DNA from: Gimibacter soli
GTDB lineage: Bacteria; Pseudomonadota; Alphaproteobacteria; Sphingomonadales; Kordiimonadaceae
Direction: 5' to 3'
Assembly: GCF_028463845.1 (NCBI RefSeq)
Contig: NZ_CP116805.1
Coordinates: 1,736,001 to 1,800,000 of the forward strand
Length of the DNA stretch: 64,000 nucleotides
Position numbers and translations under genes: made by a program. This document shows, one piece after another, positions 8,886 through 17,068 of this stretch; positions within the stretch are counted from its first letter, which is position 1, and each line of letters begins with the position of its first letter. The notes under the pieces were generated by a model. The model made no database searches, was not told the origin of the DNA, and saw only the letters and a program-made list of their open reading frames with translations.

Positions 8886-9368
8886 ATGGCGGCCAAGGCG
8901 AAAAGCGGTGGCCTGAAGGGACGCATTGCGGCTGATAACCGCAAGGCGCGGCACCTCTATTTCATTGAACAGGAATATGAGGCAGGTCTTGCGCTGACGG
9001 GGACCGAGATCAAGTCCCTGCGGGACGGCAAGGCCAACATCACCGAATCCTACGCTGAAGTGCGGGACGGGGAAGTGTGGTTGGTGAACGCCTATATTCC
9101 CGAGTTCTCACACGGCAACCGCTTCAATCACGAGCCGCGCCGGCCGCGCAAGCTGCTTCTGCACAAGCGCGAGATCAACCGTATGGGCGGTGCCGTGAAG
9201 CTGGACGGCATGACGCTGGTGCCCCTGAAGATTTTCTTCAACGATCGCGGCCGCGCCAAGCTCGATCTCGGCCTTGGCAAGGGCAAGAAGCTGCATGACA
9301 AGCGCGAGACCGAAAAGCAGCGTGACTGGGACCGCCAGAAATCCCGCCTGATGAAGGATCTGGGCTAG
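8886..9368 (+). CDS. smpB: SsrA-binding protein SmpB
   Basis: 160 residues. SmpB binds tmRNA and brings it to stalled ribosomes for trans-translation. Recognised by the N-terminal [17 protein letters not shown], the [15 protein letters not shown] segment, and the basic tail [20 protein letters not shown] that enters the empty mRNA channel. It follows dapA by four bases, a common alphaproteobacterial order. The tmRNA gene itself is not in this window. Confidence 0.97.
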   Translation: MAAKAKSGGLKGRIAADNRKARHLYFIEQEYEAGLALTGTEIKSLRDGKANITESYAEVRDGEVWLVNAYIPEFSHGNRFNHEPRRPRKLLLHKREINRMGGAVKLDGMTLVPLKIFFNDRGRAKLDLGLGKGKKLHDKRETEKQRDWDRQKSRLMKDLG

Positions 9369-9371
9369 GCC

Positions 9372-10142
9372 TCAGCCGCTCGGCGGCAGGGTGATGGCGA
9401 ACCGGGCTGGGCTTTCGATGCTGCCGGCAATCACCGAATTTTTCCCCACATGCAGGCGCGCCGTTGCGGTTTGCCCGTATTTCGACAGCTTCTGGCCGTT
9501 GACGATGGTGCCCGACGGGGCTCCAAGATCCTTGATCCAGAGAAGGCCATCACGGCGGACAATCTCGAAATGGCGATGGGCAAGTTCGGTCATGCCGATC
9601 ATCGGCAGTTGCAACTGGTTGACGCTGATAACCGGCCCCTCGCTCGGCGCCGTTACGTTACCCACAACAAACGGAAAATTGCTGATCGGCAGGCCCGAGG
9701 GCAACAGCCCCGCGACCTGCGGCGAATAACCTTCGATCAGGATGGCGTCGCGCCCGATTGCGCTGGCGTCCGCGCCGGCCTTCGCGGCATTGAAGGCGTA
9801 GCTTGAGCGCAGCCGCGCGGCGAGCGTGTGCAGCACATGCCGGACGAGCGGATCGTTGAAGCTTTTGCGGAAGTCCTCGGCCGGGATGAACAGCGCCTTT
9901 GTGTCCATCGATGCCTTGGCAGTCACCGAATGGGGCCGGCCCTCTATGACGCTGACCTCGCCCAGAAGCTCACCGCCGCCAATGAAGGCGATATGGGTCT
10001 CGGCGCCTTTCTCCTCGCGCCAGAGGTTGATCTGGCCCTCGAGGATCAAAAAAGCCCCCTTGGTGGGGGAGCCCTGGCGGTAAACTACATCGCCGGCCTT
10101 GAAGGCAACCTGATTGTCTTCCATCCCATTGTCCTCGGGCAT
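9372..10142 (-). CDS. Cyclic-nucleotide-binding-like domain fused to FHA domain
   Basis: 256 residues from the ATG at 10142, which has AGGAG about seven bases upstream; an in-frame ATG at 10181 is less likely. Residues 10-115 form a cNMP-binding beta-barrel (FLILEGQINLW, GELLGEVSVIEG). Residues 150-250 form an FHA domain with the conserved SGTIVNGQ turn. There is no DNA-binding helix-turn-helix, so it is a signalling adaptor rather than a CRP-type regulator. In the phosphate cassette the usual PR is PH, and in the FHA the usual GR and S-x-x-H positions read GN and A-x-x-H. Ligand binding in both modules is therefore doubtful. Confidence 0.8.
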   Translation of the reverse strand: MPEDNGMEDNQVAFKAGDVVYRQGSPTKGAFLILEGQINLWREEKGAETHIAFIGGGELLGEVSVIEGRPHSVTAKASMDTKALFIPAEDFRKSFNDPLVRHVLHTLAARLRSSYAFNAAKAGADASAIGRDAILIEGYSPQVAGLLPSGLPISNFPFVVGNVTAPSEGPVISVNQLQLPMIGMTELAHRHFEIVRRDGLLWIKDLGAPSGTIVNGQKLSKYGQTATARLHVGKNSVIAGSIESPARFAITLPPSG

Positions 10143-10267
10143 AAGCGCGCTCCTGCTCCAGTCAGACGCATCATATATCAATGAGTTAGGCTCCGCAAAT
10201 GTCTCCGTGTGGCGGGGCTGTCGGGATTTCTTGCAGGCTATTAAGTGGAATGTTAGATGAGAGGCAC

Positions 10268-10287
10268 AATCATAATCATTCTCATTC
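10268..10287 (+). promoter_or_regulatory. Fur-type iron box upstream of the TonB receptor
   Basis: AATCATAATCATTCTCATTC is a run of NAT-type hexamers matching the classical Fur box and ends 10 bases before the receptor's ATG. It predicts iron-repressed expression. The short distance means it would overlap the transcription start or leader. Confidence 0.65.
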
Positions 10288-10297
10288 AGGGTGTGCC

Positions 10298-12535
10298 ATG
10301 TCCACGAAAACCTTCCCCGTACTTGCTACTCTTACGGCCATCTGTGCGCTCACCGTCGGCGCTTCCGCGGATGTGGCGTCGGAGGCTGGCTCGGCTGAAG
10401 ATATTGCCTTTATCGAGCCCGCCATTGAGCGCATCCAGGTCATTGGCCGGAAGACAGAACGCAGTTCCATCGCCGGTTCGGCCACGCGCCTTGATGAAGA
10501 AGATCTGCAAGTTTTCCGTCATACGGATATCCAGCGTGTGCTGCGTGCTGTGCCTGGCGTCAGCATTCAGGAAGAAGATGGATATGGCCTTCGTCCCAAT
10601 ATCGGGATGCGCGGCACCGGCACCGACCGTTCCGCGAAAATCACACTGATGGAAGATGGGGTGCTTATCGCCCCAGCGCCTTATGCGGCTCCGGCGGCCT
10701 ATTATTTCCCGACCACGGCGCGCATGGAAGCGATCGAGGTCCGCAAGGGCTCTTCGGCGGTCAAGTTTGGTCCCCGTACGGTGGGCGGCGCCTTGAATCT
10801 TGTCAGCCGCTCGATCCCGGACGATGTCGCCGGCTTTCTTGACGCACGTGGCGGCAGCGACAGTTTCTATGCCCTGCACGGTGCCATCGGAGGCACCCTC
10901 GATAATCTGGGCGGCCTGATCGAGGCCTATCGTTCGAACAATGACGGCTTCAAGACGCTGGCGAATGGCGGCGACACCGGCTTCGAAGTTGAGGACTATC
11001 TGGCCAAAGCACGTATCACGACCAGCGAGGACGCAACGGTCTTCCAGTCGCTCGAAATCAAACTCAGCAAGACAAAGAACGATTCAAACGAAACCTATCT
11101 TGGGCTGTCGCGCGAGGACTTCGAAGCCGATCCCTATCAGCGCTATGCGGCCAGCGAACGTGACCGGATGGAAACGGACCACGAGCAGATCGCTTTGACC
11201 CACGTGCTGCGTGTTGCCGACATCGAATTGGTGACCACGGCATATCAAAATGATTTTGAGCGCGACTGGTTCAAGTTCGATGATCTGTTCCTGAACGGTG
11301 CTTCGGTGTCGGCTGCCGGCGTGCTTGCCAACCCGGCGTCCAATCCGCTGGCTTACGCCTACCTCCGTGGAACGGCGGACAGCCCGGCTGGCGCTATCCG
11401 CTTGCAGCACAATGCCCGCACCTACGGGGCCAAGGGTGTGCAGAGCCTTCTGGCGCTGCCTTTCACGACGGGCGCTGCGTCGCACGATCTGGAAGTATCT
11501 GTTCGCTATCATGAGGATTATGAAAGCCGTCTGCAGTATCGTGAATCCTTCACGATGAAAGACGGGCATCTGTCGTTCGCCTCTGCCGGCGCTCCGGGCT
11601 CGTCGGGTAACCGCAAGGTTGCCGCCAATGCCTGGGCGGCGATGGTGCAGGACACGATCACGTTCGGGTCTCTGACCCTTGTACCCGGCGTGCGGTTCGA
11701 AACGATCGAACTCAGCCGTACTGACTGGGCATCGAACGATCCGGGCCGCACCGGCACTGCCACGACCCTGCCAGCCAAGCGGATCAAAGCGGCTGTCCCC
11801 GGCCTTGGTATTTCCTACGATCTTGACAACGGGGTGACGCTTACCGGGGGCGTTTTCAAAGGTTTCAATCCGCCGGCAGTCGGGGAGGGCGACGTCCGCG
11901 AGGAGGAAAGCCTGAACATCGAAGCCGGGGCCATCGTCGATCTTGGCGCATTCCACGGCGAAGCGATCATCTATGTGAATGACTATGACAATATCCTTGG
12001 CACCTGTACGGCGTCCGTCGCGTGCAACACTGGTGATATTGGCGACCAGTTCAATGGCGGCAAGGCCGTGATCAAGGGCCTCGAAGTCGCTGGCGGCTAC
12101 AGTTTCGTTGTAGCTGACGGTTTCACCGTGCCCGTTTCGCTTACCTATACCTTTACGGACGCGGAGTTTCGCACCAGCTTCTCCAGCGGTTTCTGGGGCA
12201 GCGTCGAGAAGGGCGATGCGCTGCCCTATGTCGCTCGCCACCAGGTGACGGTAGGCGCTTCTGTGGTGACCGAACCTTTCACCGTGTCGCTACAGGGCAA
12301 TTATGTGAACGCCGCCCGCACCACTGCTGGCCAAGGGGCTATCCCGGCGGATGAAAAAGTGGACGGCCGCTTCGTTCTTGATGCATCAGCCCAGTGGCGG
12401 GTCACGGAGCATGTAGAGCTCTATGCCATAGCCCAAAACCTGCTTGACGCCACCTATGCGGTTTCGGTGCATCCCATTGGGCTGCGGCCGGGCGCGCCGC
12501 GCACTTTAATCGGGGGTGTCAAGTTCAGTTTCTAA
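10298..12535 (+). CDS. TonB-dependent receptor, FecA-like
   Basis: 745 residues from the ATG at 10298. A signal peptide is followed by a TonB-box-like IERIQVIG, a plug domain (LRAVPGVSIQEEDGYGLRPN, then the iron-siderophore-type GMRGTGTDRSAKITLMEDG and APAPYAAPAAYYFP), and a 22-strand-type barrel ending in the aromatic KFSF. The plug is closest to ferric citrate receptors, but the N-terminal signalling domain of FecA is absent and no fecI/fecR is nearby. It is therefore predicted to be a plain iron-chelate importer. The Fur box just upstream supports an iron role. The exact ligand is not known. Confidence 0.88.
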   Translation: MSTKTFPVLATLTAICALTVGASADVASEAGSAEDIAFIEPAIERIQVIGRKTERSSIAGSATRLDEEDLQVFRHTDIQRVLRAVPGVSIQEEDGYGLRPNIGMRGTGTDRSAKITLMEDGVLIAPAPYAAPAAYYFPTTARMEAIEVRKGSSAVKFGPRTVGGALNLVSRSIPDDVAGFLDARGGSDSFYALHGAIGGTLDNLGGLIEAYRSNNDGFKTLANGGDTGFEVEDYLAKARITTSEDATVFQSLEIKLSKTKNDSNETYLGLSREDFEADPYQRYAASERDRMETDHEQIALTHVLRVADIELVTTAYQNDFERDWFKFDDLFLNGASVSAAGVLANPASNPLAYAYLRGTADSPAGAIRLQHNARTYGAKGVQSLLALPFTTGAASHDLEVSVRYHEDYESRLQYRESFTMKDGHLSFASAGAPGSSGNRKVAANAWAAMVQDTITFGSLTLVPGVRFETIELSRTDWASNDPGRTGTATTLPAKRIKAAVPGLGISYDLDNGVTLTGGVFKGFNPPAVGEGDVREEESLNIEAGAIVDLGAFHGEAIIYVNDYDNILGTCTASVACNTGDIGDQFNGGKAVIKGLEVAGGYSFVVADGFTVPVSLTYTFTDAEFRTSFSSGFWGSVEKGDALPYVARHQVTVGASVVTEPFTVSLQGNYVNAARTTAGQGAIPADEKVDGRFVLDASAQWRVTEHVELYAIAQNLLDATYAVSVHPIGLRPGAPRTLIGGVKFSF

Positions 12536-12568
12536 GGAATTGGAATCCTGACTGAATCGGCAAAAGGA

Positions 12569-12592
12569 GGGGTGCTTCGGCACCCCTTTTCT
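12569..12592 (+). terminator. Intrinsic terminator of the TonB receptor gene
   Basis: GGGGTGC (12569-12575), loop TTCG, GCACCCC (12580-12586), then TTTTCTTT. A perfect stem with a tetraloop and T-run 33 bases past the stop codon. Confidence 0.9.
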
Positions 12593-12599
12593 TTGGTTA

Positions 12600-12767
12600 A
12601 ATTGTGGTAAATATTGGTCGGACCACAAGATATTGGGTCATGTTCAGTCTGTGTTAACGATTTGCGACTATATTGGTTTTCGCAAAAGAGTTCGGAGTAC
12701 CGGGCGGCGGCACAGTTTCGAGTAAGTGTTTCGAGTTCTGTTCCGAGTATTTTGCAAGCCGCCGCCC
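12600..12767. other. Structured intergenic region
   Basis: Between the receptor terminator and terC are three inverted repeats: TGTGGT / ACCACA near 12604-12627, TTTGCG (12661-12666) / CGCAAA (12681-12686), and GGGCGGCGGC (12702-12711) / GCCGCCGCCC (12758-12767). The 46-base loop of the last holds three imperfect copies of a T(T/C)CGAGT word. No coding sequence is convincing here. It may be a small RNA or a palindromic repeat unit. Confidence 0.35.
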
Positions 12768-12802
12768 AATATCCCTTTCCGGGCTGATCCCCAAACAATC
12801 CG

Positions 12803-13537
12803 TCAGTTCTTCTCCGTCGCTGTGTCGCGCGCTGCCTTCCGGTTGCGCGCCGTCATGTTCAGCACCTCGACGAAGAAGGAGAAGGCCATGGCGAAATAGA
12901 GATATCCTTTGGGGATATGCTGGCCGAGGCCATCACCGATGAGGGTGAGGCCAATGAGCAGCATATAGCTGAGGCCAAGGATCTTCACCGTCGGATGCCG
13001 GTTGATGAAGCCGGCCACCTGATTGACCGCCAGCACCATGATGATCATCGAAATGAGGATCGCGGCGACCATCACGCTCAGATGATCGGCGATGCCGACG
13101 GCAGTCATCACGCTGTCGAACGAGAAGACGATATCCATCACCGCAATCTGGAAGATCACTGCCATGAAAGCAGCGTGGCGCACGCGGCGCTCGTCGGCTT
13201 CCTTGTCTTCGATATTATGGTGAATCTCGAGCGTGCCCTTGGCCAGCAGGAAAAGGCCGCCTGCGATCAGCAGGAGATCGCGCCACGAAAACTCTTCGCC
13301 GAACGCGGTGAAAAGCGGGGCTTCCATCTGGGCGATGAAGAAAGCAAGCGACAGAAGCATCAGCCGGGTGACGAGCGCAGCCGCGAGGCCAAGCTTACGG
13401 GCTGATGCCTGCTCCTCGGGTTTCAGGCGGTCGGTGAGGATCGAGATGACGATCAGATTGTCGATCCCGAGCACGATTTCGAGGGCCGTCAGGGTGATGA
13501 AGGCAGCCCAGACGGCGGGGTCGAGAAGGAAGTCCAT
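12803..13537 (-). CDS. TerC family integral membrane protein
   Basis: 244 residues with about seven hydrophobic segments. The family signature ALEIVLGIDNLIVISILTDRL near the N-terminus and IVFSFDSVMTAVGI in the middle carry the conserved Asp residues (EIVLGIDN, DIVFSFDS). TerC/YoaE proteins are inner-membrane proteins linked to tellurite resistance and to manganese export or metal loading of secreted enzymes (family knowledge). No other ter genes are nearby, so a metal-homeostasis role is more likely than tellurite resistance (inference). It stands alone, divergent from the M13 peptidase gene. Confidence 0.92.
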   Translation of the reverse strand: MDFLLDPAVWAAFITLTALEIVLGIDNLIVISILTDRLKPEEQASARKLGLAAALVTRLMLLSLAFFIAQMEAPLFTAFGEEFSWRDLLLIAGGLFLLAKGTLEIHHNIEDKEADERRVRHAAFMAVIFQIAVMDIVFSFDSVMTAVGIADHLSVMVAAILISMIIMVLAVNQVAGFINRHPTVKILGLSYMLLIGLTLIGDGLGQHIPKGYLYFAMAFSFFVEVLNMTARNRKAARDTATEKN

Positions 13538-13668
13538 GGAATATCTCCAGCAGGAAGGCAGGCCCTGGCGCCTGCATCCCTGATATGATTGGGGGGCGGG
13601 TCCGGTTTTGCAATGGCCCGGCCCCTCTAAACCCCGGGTTTTTTAAACGAAAGTCGAAAACATCCCGC

Positions 13669-13697
13669 ATGACAGCCGGATTGGCGCTGGCTAGAGT
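13669..13697 (+). promoter_or_regulatory. Candidate sigma70 promoter of the M13 peptidase gene
   Basis: ATGACA (13669-13674), a 17-base spacer and TAGAGT (13692-13697), 31 bases before the GTG start. Confidence 0.45.
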
Positions 13698-13728
13698 GAG
13701 CGTCTGTTTCAATTCGAGGGGATTTTCC

Positions 13729-15807
13729 GTGACTCACTTCAAACGCAACATCAGCATGATCGCTGTGGCTGCTGTCCTGCTGGCCGCCTGCGGCGAGAAG
13801 CCGAAAGAGGCTGGCACCGCCGACAAGCCGGCAGCCGAAGCGGCTGTGCTCGTTGGTTTCGACCGCGCGACGATGGACACCAGCATCCGCCCGCAAGACG
13901 ATTTCTGGTCCTATGTGAACGGCACCTGGAACAGGACCACGGAGATCGAGGGCGAATTCACCAGCGCTGGCGTCAGCCTCGAGCTCTTCAAGGCAGCGGA
14001 AGAAAACCAGCGCCTGCTGATCGAGGAAGCCGCCAAGTCGCTGTCGGCTGACAAGTCGAGCGAAGCCTACAAGATCGGCGCCATGTATAGCGCCTATATG
14101 GATGAAACCGCCGCCAACGCCAAAGGCATCAGCCCGATTTCCGGCGACCTTGAAACCATCGCGGCCCTTTCCAGCACGGCTGATGTTTCAGCCTTTATCA
14201 CCAAGGCAACAGCCGCGGGCGAGGGTGATCTTATCGATGTCCAGATTTTCCCGGACCTCAAGGACAGCACCCGCTATCTCGCCTATTTCTTCCAGGACGG
14301 CCTGACGCTCCCGGACCGCGATTATTATCTGAAAGACGATAACGAAGCCTTCGTGAAGGCACGCGGCGACCTGAAAGAATACGCGACGAAGCTCTTCACG
14401 CTCGCGGGCGACGATGCCGAAACGGCTGCGAAGAAAGGTGAGGCTGTCCTCGCGTTCGAAACCAAGCTTGCCGGTTATCACTGGACGGCGATCGAGAACC
14501 GTGACCTTGAAAAGCTCTATAACCCGCGCACCCGCGATGAAGCGTCGGAGTTCGGCGCCAATTTCAATTGGGCGGGCTTCATGGAAGGTATCGGCGCACC
14601 GGCGGACCTGCCGGTCGTTTACGGCCAACCGGGCTTCTTCTCGGGCGTTGATGCCATGCTCGGTGAAGCATCGCTTGATGACTGGAAAACCTATCTCGCT
14701 TTCCACGCCATCCATGGTGCGGCTGACTATCTGTCGACCGATTTCTCGGATGCGCGCTTCGATTTCGTCGGCCGCAAGCTCAATGGCCGTACCGAACAGC
14801 CGCCGCGCTGGAAACGCGCCGTGCGTGAAGTGAACGGTGGCCTTGGTGAAGCCGTCGGCAAGCTTTATGTCGAAAAGCATTTCCCGCCGGAAGCCAAAGC
14901 CGCCATCACCGATCTTGTCGGCAACCTGCGCACCGCCTTTGCAAACGGCATCGACGACCTCACCTGGATGAGCGACGTGACCAAGAAGCAGGCGCACGAG
15001 AAGCTTTCCAAATTCACCGTGAAGGTCGGCTATCCGGATGTGTGGCGCGATTATGCGGCCCTTAGCCTGTCGCCGGATGACCTTGTCGGCAATGCGCGCG
15101 CCGTGGCGAAATATGCCTATGATTTCGAAATGTCGAAACTCGGCAAGCCGATCGACCGCAACGAATGGGGCATGACGCCGCAAACCGTGAATGCCTATTA
15201 CGACCCGACGAAGAACGAAATCGTCTTCCCGGCCGCCATCCTGCAGCCACCCTTCTTCAACCCGGCTGCTGACGATGCCTTCAACTATGGCGCCATCGGC
15301 GGCGTGATCGGCCACGAAATCAGCCATGGCTTCGACGATCAGGGCAGCACCTTCGACGGCGACGGCAACATGCGCAGCTGGTGGACGGACGAAGACCGCA
15401 AGGCCTTCGAAGCCCAGACCGCGAAGCTTGTTGGCCAGTATGACGGCTACGAGGGCCTGCCGGGCGTGAATGTGCAGGGCAAACTGACGCTTGGCGAAAA
15501 CATCGGGGACCTTTCGGGCCTCACTGCCGCCTACCGCGCCTACAAGCTTTCGCTCAAGGGGCAGGAAGCACCGGTGATCGACGGCCTGACCGGCGACCAG
15601 CGCTTCTTCCTTGGCTGGGCGCAGGCATGGCGCGCGAAATACCGCCCCGAGGCCCTGCAGCAGCGTCTGGCCGCTGATCCGCATTCGCCCGCTTACTGGC
15701 GCGCGAACGGCGTGGTCCGCAACATGCCGGCCTTCTATGACGCCTACGAGGTGAAAGACGGCGACAAGCTCTATCTGCCGGAAGAAGAGCGCGTCACCAT
15801 CTGGTAA
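13729..15807 (+). CDS. M13 family metallopeptidase, lipoprotein
   Basis: 692 residues from the GTG at 13729 (GAGGGG seven bases upstream). The start gives a lipoprotein signal with lipobox LLAAC. The rest is a full-length neprilysin/PepO-type peptidase: NAYYDPTKNEIVFPAAILQ, the zinc site HEISH at 529-533 inside GGVIGHEISHGFDDQG, and the third ligand Glu590 in GENIGD (GENxAD is usual). The C-terminal region ends VTIW. Predicted to cleave short peptides at the periplasmic face of a membrane. The open frame starts at 13585, but the lipobox and ribosome site fix the later start. Confidence 0.95.
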   Translation: MTHFKRNISMIAVAAVLLAACGEKPKEAGTADKPAAEAAVLVGFDRATMDTSIRPQDDFWSYVNGTWNRTTEIEGEFTSAGVSLELFKAAEENQRLLIEEAAKSLSADKSSEAYKIGAMYSAYMDETAANAKGISPISGDLETIAALSSTADVSAFITKATAAGEGDLIDVQIFPDLKDSTRYLAYFFQDGLTLPDRDYYLKDDNEAFVKARGDLKEYATKLFTLAGDDAETAAKKGEAVLAFETKLAGYHWTAIENRDLEKLYNPRTRDEASEFGANFNWAGFMEGIGAPADLPVVYGQPGFFSGVDAMLGEASLDDWKTYLAFHAIHGAADYLSTDFSDARFDFVGRKLNGRTEQPPRWKRAVREVNGGLGEAVGKLYVEKHFPPEAKAAITDLVGNLRTAFANGIDDLTWMSDVTKKQAHEKLSKFTVKVGYPDVWRDYAALSLSPDDLVGNARAVAKYAYDFEMSKLGKPIDRNEWGMTPQTVNAYYDPTKNEIVFPAAILQPPFFNPAADDAFNYGAIGGVIGHEISHGFDDQGSTFDGDGNMRSWWTDEDRKAFEAQTAKLVGQYDGYEGLPGVNVQGKLTLGENIGDLSGLTAAYRAYKLSLKGQEAPVIDGLTGDQRFFLGWAQAWRAKYRPEALQQRLAADPHSPAYWRANGVVRNMPAFYDAYEVKDGDKLYLPEEERVTIW

Positions 15808-15830
15808 GCGAAACTCTCGCTGAAAACGGA

Positions 15831-15857
15831 AAAGGGCGCCTGATGGCGCCCTTTTTT
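15831..15857 (+). terminator. Intrinsic terminator of the M13 gene
   Basis: AAAGGGCGCC (15831-15840), loop TGAT, GGCGCCCTTT (15845-15854) then more T. A perfect 10-bp stem 23 bases past the stop. Confidence 0.9.
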
Positions 15858-15883
15858 GTGATGCTTCAAATGTTTCCTTGAAA

Positions 15884-15912
15884 TTGACTCTCGTGCCGCT
15901 TCGGCATAGAGG
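15884..15912 (+). promoter_or_regulatory. Candidate promoter of first entericidin gene
   Basis: TTGACT (15884-15889), a 17-base spacer and TAGAGG (15907-15912), about 50 bases before the ATG. Confidence 0.4.
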
Positions 15913-15963
15913 AAACCTCATACGGGGGCATCACGGCGATGCCTTCATGACCGGAGATGATCC

Positions 15964-16092
15964 ATGCGCAAAATCGCCCAAATCCTTTTTCCGCTTGTAG
16001 CTCTTTTCGCCATCTCTGCCTGCAACACGATTGAAGGCGTTGGCGAGGATCTGGAATCGGTCGGCAAAACGGTTTCCCGCGAAGCCAAGTAA
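15964..16092 (+). CDS. Entericidin A/B family lipoprotein
   Basis: A 42-residue lipoprotein: a basic start, a hydrophobic stretch, lipobox AISAC at Cys20, then the family core CNTIEGVGEDLESVGKTV. Entericidins are tiny envelope lipoproteins first described as an E. coli toxin/antidote pair linked to osmotic stress and stationary-phase lysis; in alphaproteobacteria they are usually general-stress genes (family knowledge). A second, similar gene lies 195 bases downstream behind a terminator, so the two are separately transcribed. Confidence 0.85.
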   Translation: MRKIAQILFPLVALFAISACNTIEGVGEDLESVGKTVSREAK

Positions 16093-16124
16093 GGCTCCGG
16101 CACAGCCGATATCCTGAAACGAAG

Positions 16125-16154
16125 AGCGCCCGTGCAGATTGCCGGGCGCTTTTT
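16125..16154 (+). terminator. Intrinsic terminator between the entericidin genes
   Basis: AGCGCCCG (16125-16132) pairs with CGGGCGCT (16143-16150), followed by TTTT. It lies 33 bases past the first entericidin stop. Confidence 0.85.
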
Positions 16155-16287
16155 GCATGCGCGTTAACCATTAAGGCAGGTGGGCGCGAAATCGCCCATC
16201 AATCGCCATATGGGACGTGCAGTCTTCTCCTTGCGGACGGGCAGGTGCCCTTGCCGCGATTGCTTCAACAGTGTTCAGGAGAACATC

Positions 16288-16419
16288 GTGAAAAAGACCC
16301 TGTTCATCCTTCTGATGCCTTTGATGGCGCTTTTTGCCGTTGCGGGCTGCAACACAATCGAAGGTGCCGGCGAAGACCTTGAATCCGCAGGCGATGCCAT
16401 TTCGGACGCAGCGAAATAG
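16288..16419 (+). CDS. Entericidin A/B family lipoprotein, second copy
   Basis: 43 residues from the GTG at 16288 (CAGGAG eight bases upstream). A hydrophobic stretch leads to lipobox AVAGC at Cys21, then CNTIEGAGEDLESAGDAI. The core is nearly the same as in the first copy (CNTIEG-x-GEDLES-x-G), so the pair arose by duplication, while the tails differ (acidic DAAK here, basic SREAK there). It ends four bases before the stop of the convergent glycosylase gene. Confidence 0.85.
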   Translation: MKKTLFILLMPLMALFAVAGCNTIEGAGEDLESAGDAISDAAK

Positions 16420-16423
16420 CCCC

Positions 16424-17068
16424 CTAGAGCCGTTCCCGGCAGATATCCAGCACATTGAGGAACATCTCGGTCGTCAGGCGGCCGGTGTTCACATTGTAGC
16501 GGCTGCAATGGTAGCTATCCACCAGCGTGCGGCCATCCGGGAGCGTGTGCACGGCGGCGTGGCCGAAGGGATAGGCCGAAAGCTTCAGGCCCATCGCTTT
16601 CACCGCGCTGTCGTGGGCGATCTTGCCAAGGGCCAGCATCACCTTCACCTGTGGCATCGCCTGCATGCGCGAGATCAGGAACGGGCGGCAGGTGTTGATC
16701 TCGGCCGGGGTCGGCTTGTTTTCGGGCGGCACACAGCGCACCGAATTTGAAATCAGCACGTCCTTTAACGTGAAGCCGTCGTCCGGGCGCTTGTCATAGG
16801 TGCCGGTTGCGAAGCCCTTTTCCTTCAGCGCGAAATACAGAAGGTCGCCCGCATAGTCGCCGGTGAAGGGGCGGCCTGTCTGGTTGGCTCCGTGCAGGCC
16901 GGGCGCAAGGCCGACGACCAGCAGACGAGCCTTCTCGTCGCCGAAGCTTTCAACGGCGCCGTTGAAATAGGACGGGAACTTTTCCCTATTGGCCTCGCGG
17001 AAGGCCACAAGGCGCGGGCACAGCGGGCAGTCCCGCGGTGCCTCGGCAGGTACGGACTGCGCAGCCAT
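16424..17068 (-). CDS. Family 5 uracil-DNA glycosylase (UDGb type)
   Basis: 214 residues. Removes uracil and other deaminated bases from DNA. Motif A is GLAPGLHGANQTGRPFTGDY, the hallmark of family 5, which lacks the polar Asp/Asn of other uracil glycosylases. Motif B is YHCSRYNVNTGRLT. Cysteines in CPLCPRL near the N-terminus and in SVRCVPPEN with NTCRPF fit the 4Fe-4S cluster. Its ATG shares one base with the stop codon of the upstream NYN-domain gene (TGATG), so translation is coupled. Confidence 0.9.
   Translation of the reverse strand: MAAQSVPAEAPRDCPLCPRLVAFREANREKFPSYFNGAVESFGDEKARLLVVGLAPGLHGANQTGRPFTGDYAGDLLYFALKEKGFATGTYDKRPDDGFTLKDVLISNSVRCVPPENKPTPAEINTCRPFLISRMQAMPQVKVMLALGKIAHDSAVKAMGLKLSAYPFGHAAVHTLPDGRTLVDSYHCSRYNVNTGRLTTEMFLNVLDICRERL

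Noticed and set aside
10199-10297. His-rich N-terminal extension (HNHNHSHS) of the TonB receptor as a possible metal-binding leader
   Set aside because: It is the translation of the Fur-box repeat. The signal peptide starts at the ATG at 10298.
12532-12798. 88-codon minus-strand frame beside terC
   Set aside because: It overlaps the receptor terminator and the inverted repeats and has no family likeness or ribosome site.
16164-16174. CtrA-like TTAACCATTAA upstream of the second entericidin
   Set aside because: The spacing is wrong for the full TTAA-N7-TTAA site; a lone half site is too weak to call.
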